The translations under genes were made by a program, and so were the position numbers. The notes under the pieces were generated by a model, which saw only the letters and a program-made list of their open reading frames with translations, did not search any database and was not told the origin of the DNA. From Marinobacter sp050379415 (GTDB lineage: Bacteria; Pseudomonadota; Gammaproteobacteria; Pseudomonadales; Oleiphilaceae), in the NCBI RefSeq assembly GCF_050379415.1, contig NZ_JBNRLS010000002.1, positions 372,001 through 436,000 of the forward strand: a DNA stretch of 64,000 nucleotides. The letters are read 5' to 3'. Each line of letters begins with the position of its first letter. The first letter of the stretch is position 1. Shown one piece after another: positions 33,620-41,701 of this stretch.

Positions 33620-34359
33620 CTCCGATGCGTAGACGAACTCTGGCACTGTTGCTATTGGCTGCCACCGGCACCTGTTATGGGAAGACCTTCCAATTCTCCG
33701 GTGAGGCCCGGGCGGTGAACGGGGACGTGCTGTACACCGAACACCATCAGGTTGAAGGCGAATGCAGCCAGGGCCAGTTTCGCCCCCTGGATCACCGGGT
33801 GGAATATCGCGAGCAGGACCAGAGTGAGGGCTTTGCGGACAAGGTCTTACGGTATCAGCGTTCTCCCCTCCAGCCGGAAGTGGATTTCAACCAGCCGCGC
33901 TTTGATGAATCCCTCCGGATCAGTTACCCGGACGGAAACACCATTGAAGTCGACTGGCAGACGCCCTCGGGCGAAACCCGGGCGTTCAATGTCCCGGTCG
34001 AAGGTCGCGCCGTGGTTGATGCCGGGTTCGACAACCTGGTTCGCCAGAACTGGTCCGCGTTGCAGCAAGGCCGCTCGGTGGAATTCCGGTTCCTGGGTCC
34101 GACCCGGGGCGAACTCTATGGCTTTATCCTTGAGCCCAGCAATCATCCGGAGCTGGATGCGGATCTGGAAGTCGCCATCCGCCCCACGAGCATGCTCCTG
34201 CGCTTCCTGGTGGACCCGATACAGCTTGGTTATAACGCTCGCGGCGCGCTCACCCATTACCTGGGCCTGACCAATATCCGCAAGAACTCCGACACCAATT
34301 ACCAGGCCCACATCCGCTACGACATCGCCAGTTACCCGGAATGTGAACTGACTCCCTGA
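33616..34359 (+). CDS. Exported hypothetical protein of the lipid-modification operon
   Basis: 247 residues. A signal peptide is visible: MTPMRRR followed by TLALLLLAATGTCYGK (cleavage likely near residue 22). The mature part is beta-rich with 'VFRFLGPTRGELYGFILEP'-like and 'SMLLRFLVDPIQLGYN' segments and no recognised enzymatic motif. Probably periplasmic or outer-membrane lipid binding, by context only. Last gene of the plus-strand run; ATG overlaps the DUF2878 stop. Confidence 0.7.
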   Translation: MTPMRRRTLALLLLAATGTCYGKTFQFSGEARAVNGDVLYTEHHQVEGECSQGQFRPLDHRVEYREQDQSEGFADKVLRYQRSPLQPEVDFNQPRFDESLRISYPDGNTIEVDWQTPSGETRAFNVPVEGRAVVDAGFDNLVRQNWSALQQGRSVEFRFLGPTRGELYGFILEPSNHPELDADLEVAIRPTSMLLRFLVDPIQLGYNARGALTHYLGLTNIRKNSDTNYQAHIRYDIASYPECELTP

Positions 34360-34440
34360 TCCTGTCGGTGCTGCCAAGGCAGCAACCCGGTACCAGTATG
34401 TTAAACTCCGCCGGAACCAACGCCGGAGACCTATGCAGCC

Positions 34441-35253
34441 ATGATGTTTGTATCCTTCAACGTCAACAGTATTCGCACCCGCCTGCACCAGCTGGAAGCC
34501 GTCATCAAAGACCTGAAGCCGGACGTGATCGGGCTACAGGAAACCAAGGTGCAGGATGTGAATTTTCCGGTGGAGGAGATTCATAAGCTGGGTTACCGGG
34601 TCCATTTTCATGGCCAGAAGACCCACTATGGCGTTGCCCTGCTGTCGAAGGTGGAGCCAGAGAGGGTACTCAAGGGTTACCCCTGGGACGGCGAGGACTC
34701 CCAGCGCCGGCTGATCACCGGTCAGTTCACCGTCAACGGTGAGAAACTGACGGTCATCAACGGCTATTTCCCCCAGGGCGAGAACCGCGACCATCCGGTG
34801 AAATTCCCGGCCAAGGAGAAGTTCTACGCCGACCTCATGCGGTACCTGGATGAGCTGAAGCAGGAAGGCGGCCACGTGGTGGTGATGGGTGACATGAATA
34901 TCTCACCTACGGACAGGGATATCGGGATCGGGGCCGACAACGCCAAGCGTTGGCTGCGCACTGGAAAGACCAGCTTTCTGCCCGAGGAACGGGAATGGCT
35001 CGGCAAGGTGGAACAGCGCGGCTTTACCGATGTCTTCCGGCACCTGCACCCTGAAGAAGACAATACCTTCAGCTGGTTTGATTACCGCAGCCGCGGCTTT
35101 GAACGGGATCCGAAACGGGGCCTGCGCATTGACCTGATCATGGCCAGCGACAGTCTGCTACCCAAGGCCCGTTCAGCCGGGGTTTCCTACGACATTCGCG
35201 CCATGGAACGGCCCTCGGACCACTGTCCGGTCTGGGCCAGTTTCGATCTCTGA
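34441..35253 (+). CDS. xthA: Exodeoxyribonuclease III
   Basis: 270 residues. 'FVSFNVNSIRTRLHQLE' (about 3-19), 'DVIGLQETKVQD' (catalytic Glu35), 'VVMGDMNISPTDRDIG' and C-terminal 'RIDLIMASDSL' and 'ERPSDHCPVWASFDL' are the AP endonuclease family-1 motifs with the His of the catalytic dyad. It cleaves abasic sites and removes 3' blocks. Two adjacent ATGs allow 34441 or 34444. Followed 18 bp later by a TetR regulator. Confidence 0.93.
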   Translation: MMFVSFNVNSIRTRLHQLEAVIKDLKPDVIGLQETKVQDVNFPVEEIHKLGYRVHFHGQKTHYGVALLSKVEPERVLKGYPWDGEDSQRRLITGQFTVNGEKLTVINGYFPQGENRDHPVKFPAKEKFYADLMRYLDELKQEGGHVVVMGDMNISPTDRDIGIGADNAKRWLRTGKTSFLPEEREWLGKVEQRGFTDVFRHLHPEEDNTFSWFDYRSRGFERDPKRGLRIDLIMASDSLLPKARSAGVSYDIRAMERPSDHCPVWASFDL

Positions 35254-35271
35254 GGCGCGGCCGGGCGCGAC

Positions 35272-35901
35272 ATGAAAAAAATCAAAACCCGCGACCGCAT
35301 CCTCGATACCAGCCTGGCCCTGTTCAACTGCGTCGGGGAGCCGAATGTGACCACCCTGCTGATCTCCGACGAACTGGAGATCAGCCCGGGCAACCTGTAT
35401 TACCATTTCAAGAGCAAAGGCGACATCGTCGAGGAATTGTTCGGGCGATTCGAGGCTGAAATGCTCGATCTGCTGGCGGTGCCGGAAGATGCGGATATCA
35501 GCCTCGACCAGAATGGGTTCTTCCTGCACCTGATGTTCGAAACGGTCGCGCGGTACCGCTTTCTCTACCAGGACCTGGTCAATGTGCTGTCGCGATATGA
35601 TCAGCTGCAAGCGAGATTCAAGCGACTGCTGAAAAAGAAGACTGCCGCTTTCGAGGTAATCTGCGAAAGTTTCCGGCGCCAGGGGATGATGGCAATAAAC
35701 GGAGAAGAACTTGAGTCCCTGTGTAAGCAGTTAACGCTAACCGCTTGTTACTGGAGCAGTTTTGATACGCTTTCACACCTTGAGGATCGGGAGTCCGTGG
35801 ACCCGGGGCGCGGGGTTTACCAGATGATGCACCTGGTTATACCGTACCTGGCTCCCGAAGAGCAGGACGAAGCCCGGCTGATGAGCCGGGATTACCTCTG
35901 A
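35272..35901 (+). CDS. TetR family transcriptional regulator
   Basis: 209 residues. An N-terminal helix-turn-helix domain (about 6-55: TRDRILDTSLALFNCVGEPNVTTLLISDELEISPGNLYYHFKSKGDIVEELF) is typical of TetR proteins. The ligand domain (60-209) shows no diagnostic signature. It lies behind xthA and converges with the phasin gene; its regulated target is not obvious. A role in lipid or PHA metabolism is a guess from the neighbourhood only. Confidence 0.85.
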   Translation: MKKIKTRDRILDTSLALFNCVGEPNVTTLLISDELEISPGNLYYHFKSKGDIVEELFGRFEAEMLDLLAVPEDADISLDQNGFFLHLMFETVARYRFLYQDLVNVLSRYDQLQARFKRLLKKKTAAFEVICESFRRQGMMAINGEELESLCKQLTLTACYWSSFDTLSHLEDRESVDPGRGVYQMMHLVIPYLAPEEQDEARLMSRDYL

Positions 35902-35902
35902 C

Positions 35903-36319
35903 CTACTCCTCCTCGTCACTCCCGGCCTGGTTCCGAAGGCGGTTCAGCTCGGTTTCCAGAATCTCGACGCGGCGCTCCAGCGCCTCGATCTCTTCACGGC
36001 GATGAATGCCGAGGCGGCGCAAGGCTCCTGATACCCGCTCGTCAAACATGTTTTCGAGCTTGTCCCAGGTCCCGGTGGCCCGTTCACGAACGCCCTCGAC
36101 CCGGTCTTCCACCGACTTGATCTGCTTGCCGACCACGCCGCGGGTTTTGCTTTCCAGTTGCTCGCCTTCCTGCACCAGACGTTCGAAAAACTTGCCGGTG
36201 TCCTCTTCAGCCTTGGTATAGGCGCCCAGCCCCGCCAGCCAGATCTGCCGTGCAGAACCCTTGATCCTGGCGGCCAGCTGCGCGTCGGTCTCCGGCTTTG
36301 TGGATTTTTCGTCTGACAT
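35903..36319 (-). CDS. Phasin family protein (PHA granule-associated, PhaI/PhaF-like)
   Basis: 138 residues. 'SARQIWLAGLGAYTKAEEDTGKFFERLVQEGEQLES' (about 23-57) is the poly(hydroxyalkanoate) granule-associated phasin pattern. The C-terminus is a long heptad-rich coiled coil ('EEIEALERRVEILETELNRLRNQ', about 108-130), as in PhaI/PhaF. No Lys/Ala-rich histone-like tail, so it is the shorter phasin type. It probably coats granules or membranes. The stop is 1 bp beyond the TetR gene end (convergent). Confidence 0.8.
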   Translation of the reverse strand: MSDEKSTKPETDAQLAARIKGSARQIWLAGLGAYTKAEEDTGKFFERLVQEGEQLESKTRGVVGKQIKSVEDRVEGVRERATGTWDKLENMFDERVSGALRRLGIHRREEIEALERRVEILETELNRLRNQAGSDEEE

Positions 36320-36506
36320 TTATCAACCTCGGGGTGGAAATTTCGCTTCAGAGCCCTATTGTATTACACCCCCGGCGGGATTGCAGTGGCGCTGAAACCC
36401 GCACAGGAAAAGGCTGCAGTATAAACACGCATTCGATATGAAAAAATGTTTTCAAACGGAACGGGCTCTCGCTTGAAGTGTTCAAAATATGGTCAATACT
36501 TCACCA

Positions 36507-36598
36507 TACCGGTATCCCTGCTGATACCGGTTTGTCTGGAAGTCTTTCATGGATACTACTCGCACGCCTCTGCCCGGCATCCCTTGCCGGGCTTTTTT
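36507..36598 (+). ncRNA. Candidate small RNA with two hairpins and an intrinsic terminator
   Basis: A plausible sigma70 promoter (TTGAAG 36473-36478, 16 bp, AATACT 36495-36500) predicts a start near 36507. A perfect 8-bp stem, ACCGGTAT (36508-36515) with ATACCGGT (36524-36531) and loop CCCTGCTG, follows. Then comes a 40-nt unpaired linker and a terminator: GCCCGGCA (36572-36579), loop TCCCT, TGCCGGGC (36585-36592), six T. No open frame precedes the terminator on this strand, since the nearest plus-strand gene ends at 35901. Identity unknown; it did not match an RNA family I recognise. Confidence 0.55.
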
Positions 36599-36620
36599 CG
36601 TGGTATTATTACCCGTCCTT

Positions 36621-36639
36621 ATAAGCTTATTCCTATAAT
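36621..36639 (+). promoter_or_regulatory. Candidate promoter/operator of the yeeE genes
   Basis: A perfect 10-bp palindrome ATAAGCTTAT (36621-36630) lies just upstream of a TATAAT hexamer (36634-36639), 28 bp before the first YeeE/YedE start. The position between -35 and -10 suits repression, for example by an ArsR-type sulfide sensor, but no regulator gene is nearby and a good -35 is not evident. Confidence 0.3.
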
Positions 36640-36666
36640 CAAAAACCTGTCATCACGGAGTAGTCA

Positions 36667-37104
36667 ATGATCGAGATTGCCTGGAGTAATTTCACTCCCT
36701 GGTCGGCTCTGGCCGGCGGTATTCTGGTTGGCCTGGCGGCCGCCAGCTTTCTGTTGCTTAACGGCCGCATCGCGGGCATCAGTGGAATCCTCGGCGGCCT
36801 GCTGACACCTCTGAAAGGCGACATCGCCTGGCGAGTCGCCTTCATGCTGGGGCTGCTTGCAGCTCCGGCAGTTTGGCTTCTGGGCGGAGATATGCCCGCC
36901 ATCGAGATCAACGCCGGTTACCCGGCACTGATCATTGCCGGCCTGCTGGTAGGCATCGGTACCCGCTACGGTTCCGGTTGCACCAGTGGTCACGGCGTCT
37001 GCGGTCTATCCCGCCTGTCCCTGCGGTCGCTGGCGGCCACCCTGAGCTTCATGGCCATGGGCTTTATTACCGTATTCGTTATCCGTCACGTGCTTGGAGT
37101 CTGA
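36667..37104 (+). CDS. YeeE/YedE family sulfur transporter, N-terminal half protein
   Basis: 145 residues. Hydrophobic throughout, with the conserved 'GIGTRYGSGCTSGHGVCGLSRLS' motif; Cys105 and Cys112 are the residues that handle sulfur in YeeE/TsuA-type thiosulfate channels. The protein is half the length of fused YeeE, and its partner follows directly. GGAG lies upstream of ATG 36667. Together with the next protein it should form one transporter, probably importing thiosulfate or a sulfane-sulfur carrier. Confidence 0.85.
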   Translation: MIEIAWSNFTPWSALAGGILVGLAAASFLLLNGRIAGISGILGGLLTPLKGDIAWRVAFMLGLLAAPAVWLLGGDMPAIEINAGYPALIIAGLLVGIGTRYGSGCTSGHGVCGLSRLSLRSLAATLSFMAMGFITVFVIRHVLGV

Positions 37105-37110
37105 TTGAGT

Positions 37111-37536
37111 ATGAAGTATTCCCTTGCATCCCTGTTTGCTGGCCTGATTTTCGGATTCGGCCTGATTTTGTCCGGCATGGCCAATCCGGAGAAGGTATTG
37201 GGCTTTCTTGATATCGCTGGTCTTTGGGATCCGTCCCTCGCCTTTGTCATGGGTGGCGCCATCATCGTCGGCGTCGTGGCATTTGCGGTTGCCCGTCGCC
37301 GGACCCTGTCGTTTCTTGGTTTCAGCATGAAGATTCCATCCCATACGCATATCGACAAGCGCCTGGTCATCGGCAGTCTCATGTTTGGCGTAGGCTGGGG
37401 AATTGCCGGCATCTGTCCGGGTCCGGGGATCGTGGCCCTGGGGGCCGGCGAAACCAAGGCGGCGGTATTCGTTGTCTCGATGGTGGCCGGCATGGCGATT
37501 TTCGAATTAATTGAGCGGAACCGGGCAAAAGCCTGA
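37111..37536 (+). CDS. YeeE/YedE family sulfur transporter, C-terminal half protein
   Basis: 141 residues. 'FAGLIFGFGLILSGMANPEKVLGFLDIAG' (about 9-37) and 'FGVGWGIAGICPGPGIVALG' (about 92-111, Cys102) are the second-repeat motifs of the family, complementary to the preceding half. ATG 37111 is used; a TTG at 37105 with GGAG five bases upstream is equally possible. The two halves are 6 bp apart. A sulfur transferase-like protein follows 45 bp downstream, supporting a sulfur role. Confidence 0.85.
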   Translation: MKYSLASLFAGLIFGFGLILSGMANPEKVLGFLDIAGLWDPSLAFVMGGAIIVGVVAFAVARRRTLSFLGFSMKIPSHTHIDKRLVIGSLMFGVGWGIAGICPGPGIVALGAGETKAAVFVVSMVAGMAIFELIERNRAKA

Positions 37537-37581
37537 ACGATTTCTGGTAACTTAGCCCCACCAAGATTGCGGAGGTTTTCC

Positions 37582-38013
37582 ATGGATATCCGAAAAATTG
37601 ACGACACCATTTCCGTAGCGCCACAGATCAGCGTGGAAGATGTGGCCGAGGCGGCTCGCCTGGGGTTCAAGACCCTCGTTGCGAACCGCCCGGATCACGA
37701 AGAGCCCGGCCAGCCGTCCATGGCAGATATCGAGGCCGCCGCAAAGGAACAGGGACTTGAGTGGGTCTACATGCCGGTTGAATCCGGCAACATCACGGAT
37801 GACGACGTGGATCGGTTTGCGCCGATGATCCGGGACGCGGCAAAGCCCGTATTGGCTTTCTGCCGCTCCGGCACCCGCTGCACCGTCCTCTGGGCCCTGA
37901 GCGCTGCCCGCTCCAACCCGGCCCAGGAGATTTTCACCAAGGCCCGTAACGCTGGCTACGACATCAGTGGCCTGGCTCCGAGGATGGCGCAACAGTCACA
38001 GAACAAGGGGTAG
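37582..38013 (+). CDS. Blh-like/TIGR01244 phosphatase-fold protein
   Basis: 143 residues from ATG 37582 (GGAGG upstream). The Cys-containing loop CRSGTRC (Cys94-Cys100) is a dual-specificity-phosphatase-like P-loop, and 'FKTLVANRPDHEEPGQPSMADIEAAA' (about 29-54) marks the TIGR01244 family. Members occur as the N-terminal domain of Blh/persulfide-dioxygenase fusions and next to YeeE transporters, as here. It is probably a sulfur transferase or persulfide-handling enzyme; phosphatase activity is not shown. Confidence 0.8.
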   Translation: MDIRKIDDTISVAPQISVEDVAEAARLGFKTLVANRPDHEEPGQPSMADIEAAAKEQGLEWVYMPVESGNITDDDVDRFAPMIRDAAKPVLAFCRSGTRCTVLWALSAARSNPAQEIFTKARNAGYDISGLAPRMAQQSQNKG

Positions 38014-38049
38014 CCGCCCGCCCATAAACCAGACCAGGGACCGACTTGA

Positions 38050-39159
38050 ATGAAATACAAAGGCTCGGAGAATTTCAGCCATAACCAGCCCGAAAGGCTG
38101 GGCGTACTGGTGACCAACCTTGGCACCCCGGACGCCCCCACCACTTCAGCCCTTCGACGCTATCTGGCCGAGTTCCTCTGGGATCCCAGGGTGGTGGAGG
38201 TTCCCCGCCCCCTGTGGTGGCTGATCCTGAACGGTATCATCCTGCGCATCCGTCCGAAGCGCAGCGCCCAGGCCTACGCAGGTGTGTGGGAAGCAGAGGG
38301 CTCGCCCCTGCTGCTGCACACCGCCAAACAGGCGGAAGGTATCCGCGAGGCGCTGAAGCAGAAGTACGGACCGAACGTTGTGGTCGGGTTTGCCATGCGC
38401 TACGGCAACCCGTCCATCAGCAAGGTACTCGATGAAATGCAGGAACAGGGCGTGCGCAAGCTGCTGGTGTTGCCGCTCTACCCCCAGTACTCGGCCTCGA
38501 CATCAGCCTCCACCTTCGATGCGGTCGCCAGGGACTTCACCAAGCGCCGCTGGCTGCCGGACCTGCGCTTTGTTTCGCATTACCCGGACTACCCGCCCTA
38601 CATCGAAGCCATGGCCCGTCATATTGAGGCGCACTGGGCCAACCATGGCCGCAAGGACAAGCTGATCCTGTCCTACCACGGGGTGCCCCTGAAGTATCTG
38701 TTGAAAGGCGACCCCTACCACTGTGAGTGCCACAAGACCTCACGCCTGCTGGCCGAACGTCTCGGCCTCTCGTCCGAGGACTACATGACCACCTTCCAGT
38801 CCCGTTTCGGACGCGAGGAATGGCTGAAGCCCTACACGGATGAGACGTTGAAATCGCTGCCCGGCAAGGGCATCAAATCAATAGATGTGTTCTGCCCCGG
38901 ATTTTCCTCCGACTGTCTGGAGACGATTGAGGAAATCAACGAGGAAAACCGTGAGTACTTCATGGAGGCCGGTGGTGAGGGATTCAGTTACATACCGGCA
39001 CTGAATGCGACACCGGGCCACATTGAGGCCCTGGTGAAGCTGATTGAGGACAACCTTGCGGGCTGGCAGATTCCGACCAATGCCCCGGAAGGCCTGGCCG
39101 AGCGCCAGAAGCGCGCAGACCAGCAGAAAGCAATGACCTACCCCGGCAGATCCCTCTAG
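38050..39159 (+). CDS. hemH: Ferrochelatase
   Basis: 369 residues. 'LGVLVTNLGTPDAPTTSALRRYLAEFLWDPRVVEVPR' (about 17-53), 'AMRYGNPSISKVLDEM', the catalytic-His region 'LILSYHGVPLKYLLKGDPYHCECHKT' (about 203-228) and 'FQSRFGREEWLKPYT' identify HemH. It inserts Fe2+ into protoporphyrin IX as the last heme step. It has no N-terminal targeting sequence, and its C-terminal tail is slightly longer and Lys/Gln-rich. Single gene, separated by 36 bp from the Blh-like gene. Confidence 0.95.
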   Translation: MKYKGSENFSHNQPERLGVLVTNLGTPDAPTTSALRRYLAEFLWDPRVVEVPRPLWWLILNGIILRIRPKRSAQAYAGVWEAEGSPLLLHTAKQAEGIREALKQKYGPNVVVGFAMRYGNPSISKVLDEMQEQGVRKLLVLPLYPQYSASTSASTFDAVARDFTKRRWLPDLRFVSHYPDYPPYIEAMARHIEAHWANHGRKDKLILSYHGVPLKYLLKGDPYHCECHKTSRLLAERLGLSSEDYMTTFQSRFGREEWLKPYTDETLKSLPGKGIKSIDVFCPGFSSDCLETIEEINEENREYFMEAGGEGFSYIPALNATPGHIEALVKLIEDNLAGWQIPTNAPEGLAERQKRADQQKAMTYPGRSL

Positions 39160-39179
39160 GGGATCCGCCGTATCAACGA

Positions 39180-39410
39180 TCAGTCAGACGATTTCTGGCG
39201 GTCGGAGCCCGGTTCGGCTCTGGCCGTCTTTTCCTGCTCCCCGTCCTGCAGATCCGGAACAGACTGACAGAAGGTACATTCCTCGGTATCCACCAGGGCG
39301 CCTCCGGTTTCCACATAACGGATCCGGTGGCTGGCCTGGCCACGGTTTGCCGAGACGGCGAACTTGCGGTCTTTCCGCCCGGACACGGTGCTGGGTCTGG
39401 TATCAGGCAT
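39180..39410 (-). CDS. Small hypothetical protein with CxxC motif
   Basis: 76 residues from ATG 39410, chosen because AGGAGG lies immediately upstream; a longer frame to 39488 lacks a good site. It is basic in the first part (RPSTVSGRKDRKFA), then has 'ECTFCQS' (a CxxC pair about residues 44-47), and an acidic/polar C-terminus. No family recognised; a metal-binding adaptor is possible. It lies between hemH and the bhc operon, converging with hemH. Confidence 0.45.
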   Translation of the reverse strand: MPDTRPSTVSGRKDRKFAVSANRGQASHRIRYVETGGALVDTEECTFCQSVPDLQDGEQEKTARAEPGSDRQKSSD

Positions 39411-39488
39411 ACATCCTCCTGGTTTGCTACTGGTCCCATTATGGGGGCTGTATGAATGCAACCCCAGTAAGCACATACCCTGGGGCAT

Positions 39489-40493
39489 TTACAGCACAAA
39501 CCTCTCCACCAATCCCTCTGCACCTGCCAGCTTCACCGCCATCGATGCAACAGCCAGGTCCTGCAGACCTACGCCGGTACCGTCGAACAGGGTAATGTCC
39601 TGATCCGCCCTGCGCCCCGGATGTTTTCCGTTGATCACATCCCCGATGGCGATGATCCGTTCCGGTGCCAGGATTCCAGTTGCCGCCGCGTGCTGGGATT
39701 CACCTATGCTGGTGGCCTGGGCTACTTCGTCGGTGAAGATTTCCGCCCGCGCATAAAGCATGGGATCAACCTCCTGCTTACCCTTCGTATCTGTCCCCAT
39801 GCACGCAATATGGGTACCCGGTTTGACCCATTCAGACATCAACAGCGGTTCGAATGCCGAGGTGATGGTAATGATCACATCGGACCGGGCAGCAAGGTCC
39901 GGCAATGAAACTGCCTCGAAAGGGATACCCTGTTCTTCACACACCGCGGCCAGGCGCGCCAGGTTTTCCGGATCCCGGTTCCAGCCGACCACCTGATCAA
40001 AGTTACGCTGTTCAAGTGCCGCTCTGAGCTGGAACGTGGACTGGTGACCGGCGCCCACCATGCCCAGGACCCTGGCATCCTTACGCGCCAGATGCGCAAT
40101 GGACACCGCTGAAGCAGCCGCAGTCCGGACTGCAGTCAGGTAGTTGCCGCCCACCAACGCCGAGAGTCTTCCGGTGTCGGGGTCAAACAGAACGACCGTT
40201 GACTGATGATTCGTCAGTCCTTTCCGGGTATTACCCGGCCAGTAGCCCCCGGACTTCACGCCAAGGACCATACCCGCCCGATCAAATCCGGACTTGAACC
40301 CATAGAGAGCGTCGGCATGACCAATCGCCTCCCTGACTACCGGGAAGTTGCGGGCGGACCCGCTCGCCATGGAAGCGAACACCGCCTCGACTGCTTCAAA
40401 GGCCTGTTTTCGGCCGATCACCGCCTGACAGGCCTCTTCCGGAACCACAGTTACCTGACAGCCAGCGTTACTCAAATTGCTTGAAGTCTCCAT
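39489..40493 (-). CDS. bhcD: Iminosuccinate reductase (ornithine-cyclodeaminase fold)
   Basis: 334 residues from ATG 40493 (GAGGAGG upstream). It has the ornithine cyclodeaminase/mu-crystallin fold: substrate-side 'GVKSGGYWPGN' (about 78-88), 'LVGGNYLTAVRTAAASAVSIAHLA' and the NAD(P) motif 'VLGMVGAGHQSTFQL' (about 142-156). In the beta-hydroxyaspartate cycle BhcD reduces iminosuccinate to aspartate, completing aspartate regeneration. Enzyme identity is inferred from its place beside bhcC, bhcB and bhcA; by itself the fold is not specific. Confidence 0.82.
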   Translation of the reverse strand: METSSNLSNAGCQVTVVPEEACQAVIGRKQAFEAVEAVFASMASGSARNFPVVREAIGHADALYGFKSGFDRAGMVLGVKSGGYWPGNTRKGLTNHQSTVVLFDPDTGRLSALVGGNYLTAVRTAAASAVSIAHLARKDARVLGMVGAGHQSTFQLRAALEQRNFDQVVGWNRDPENLARLAAVCEEQGIPFEAVSLPDLAARSDVIITITSAFEPLLMSEWVKPGTHIACMGTDTKGKQEVDPMLYARAEIFTDEVAQATSIGESQHAAATGILAPERIIAIGDVINGKHPGRRADQDITLFDGTGVGLQDLAVASMAVKLAGAEGLVERFVL

Positions 40494-40503
40494 CGCAACC
40501 TCC

Positions 40504-41676
40504 TCAGAAAGCTTTGCCGCGGGCACTGACGGGCCACAGGGTTTCAACTTTTCCGTTGCGCACCCCCACGTACCAGTCGTGAACATTGCAGGTAGGATCA
40601 CAATGTCCCGGCACCAGCTTCAGCCTCTCGTTGATGGCGAGAACGCCTTGGGGATCGGCAATGACTCCGTGCTCATCCGAACACTTGATGTATTCCACAT
40701 CATCATCGCGTCCGAAGATGAACGGCAGACCGCTGTCCACCGACTGGGCCTTGAGGCCGGCGTCGCAGATAGCCTTGTCGGACTTGGCGTGGCTCATGAC
40801 GCTGGTCAGGATGAACAGTGCGTTTCGCCATTCGCCCTGGTCGATGCGGTTACCTTCCCTGTCCTGGATGCGACCGTAGTCTGCATCCATGAAGGCGTAG
40901 GAACCGCATTGGAGCTCGTTATACACGCCCGAATTGCTCTCGAAATAATAGGAACCGGTTCCCCCGCCGGACACCAGTTCCGGCTCAAGCCCCACCTCTT
41001 TCAGTGCCGCTACGGCCTCACGGACCATCCCGATCGCGGCGTCCAGTTTGGCCTTGCGATCCTCATAGGAAGTCATGTGCTGCATTGCGCCCTGGTAGGC
41101 CTGGATTCCTGAGAACCGGAGGTTCGGCGCCTCGTCGATCGCCTTCGCAATACCGACGACCTCCTCCGTTCTGGTAACACCGCAACGACCGGCCCCACAA
41201 TCGATTTCCACAAAGCAGTCCAGTTGAGTGCCATGGCGCTGAGCGGCCGCGGACAGCTCCGGGACGTTGTCAGGGTCGTCTACACAGACAATGGTCCTGG
41301 CGCCCAACTGCGGGATCCGGGCGAGGCGGTCGATTTTGCCGGGGTCCCGAACCTGGTTGGATACCAGGATGTCCTTGATCCCGCCCCGGGCAAAGACCTC
41401 CGCCTCTGAAACCTTCTGACAACACACTCCGACGGCACCACCGAGTTGTTCCTGCAGCCGGGCGATATCCACGGACTTGTGCATCTTGCCGTGGATTCGG
41501 TGGCGCATGCCATGGGCCTTGGCGTAGTCCCCCATTTTCTTGATGTTGTATTCCAGTGCATCCAGATCCAGCACCAGGCACGGGGTCTGTATTTCGCTTT
41601 CATCCATGCCAATCGCTGCCGGAATGTCGTAGCCCACTTCCAGGCCGTCCGTGTTTTTCAGGTTCATGTTAGTCAT
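40504..41676 (-). CDS. bhcC: beta-Hydroxyaspartate aldolase (DSD1/D-threonine aldolase-like)
   Basis: 390 residues of the alanine-racemase-like fold-III PLP family. The PLP-lysine region RIHGKMHKS has Lys64, an altered version of the RPHxKTHKS of D-threonine aldolases. The metal-site C-terminus is LVPGHCDPTCNVHDWY. It joins glyoxylate and glycine to (2R,3S)-beta-hydroxyaspartate. GAGGA upstream supports ATG 41676. bhcC and bhcD are 10 bp apart. Confidence 0.85.
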   Translation of the reverse strand: MTNMNLKNTDGLEVGYDIPAAIGMDESEIQTPCLVLDLDALEYNIKKMGDYAKAHGMRHRIHGKMHKSVDIARLQEQLGGAVGVCCQKVSEAEVFARGGIKDILVSNQVRDPGKIDRLARIPQLGARTIVCVDDPDNVPELSAAAQRHGTQLDCFVEIDCGAGRCGVTRTEEVVGIAKAIDEAPNLRFSGIQAYQGAMQHMTSYEDRKAKLDAAIGMVREAVAALKEVGLEPELVSGGGTGSYYFESNSGVYNELQCGSYAFMDADYGRIQDREGNRIDQGEWRNALFILTSVMSHAKSDKAICDAGLKAQSVDSGLPFIFGRDDDVEYIKCSDEHGVIADPQGVLAINERLKLVPGHCDPTCNVHDWYVGVRNGKVETLWPVSARGKAF

Positions 41677-41701
41677 TAGCGATATCCTCGTTGATTGTTA
41701 T

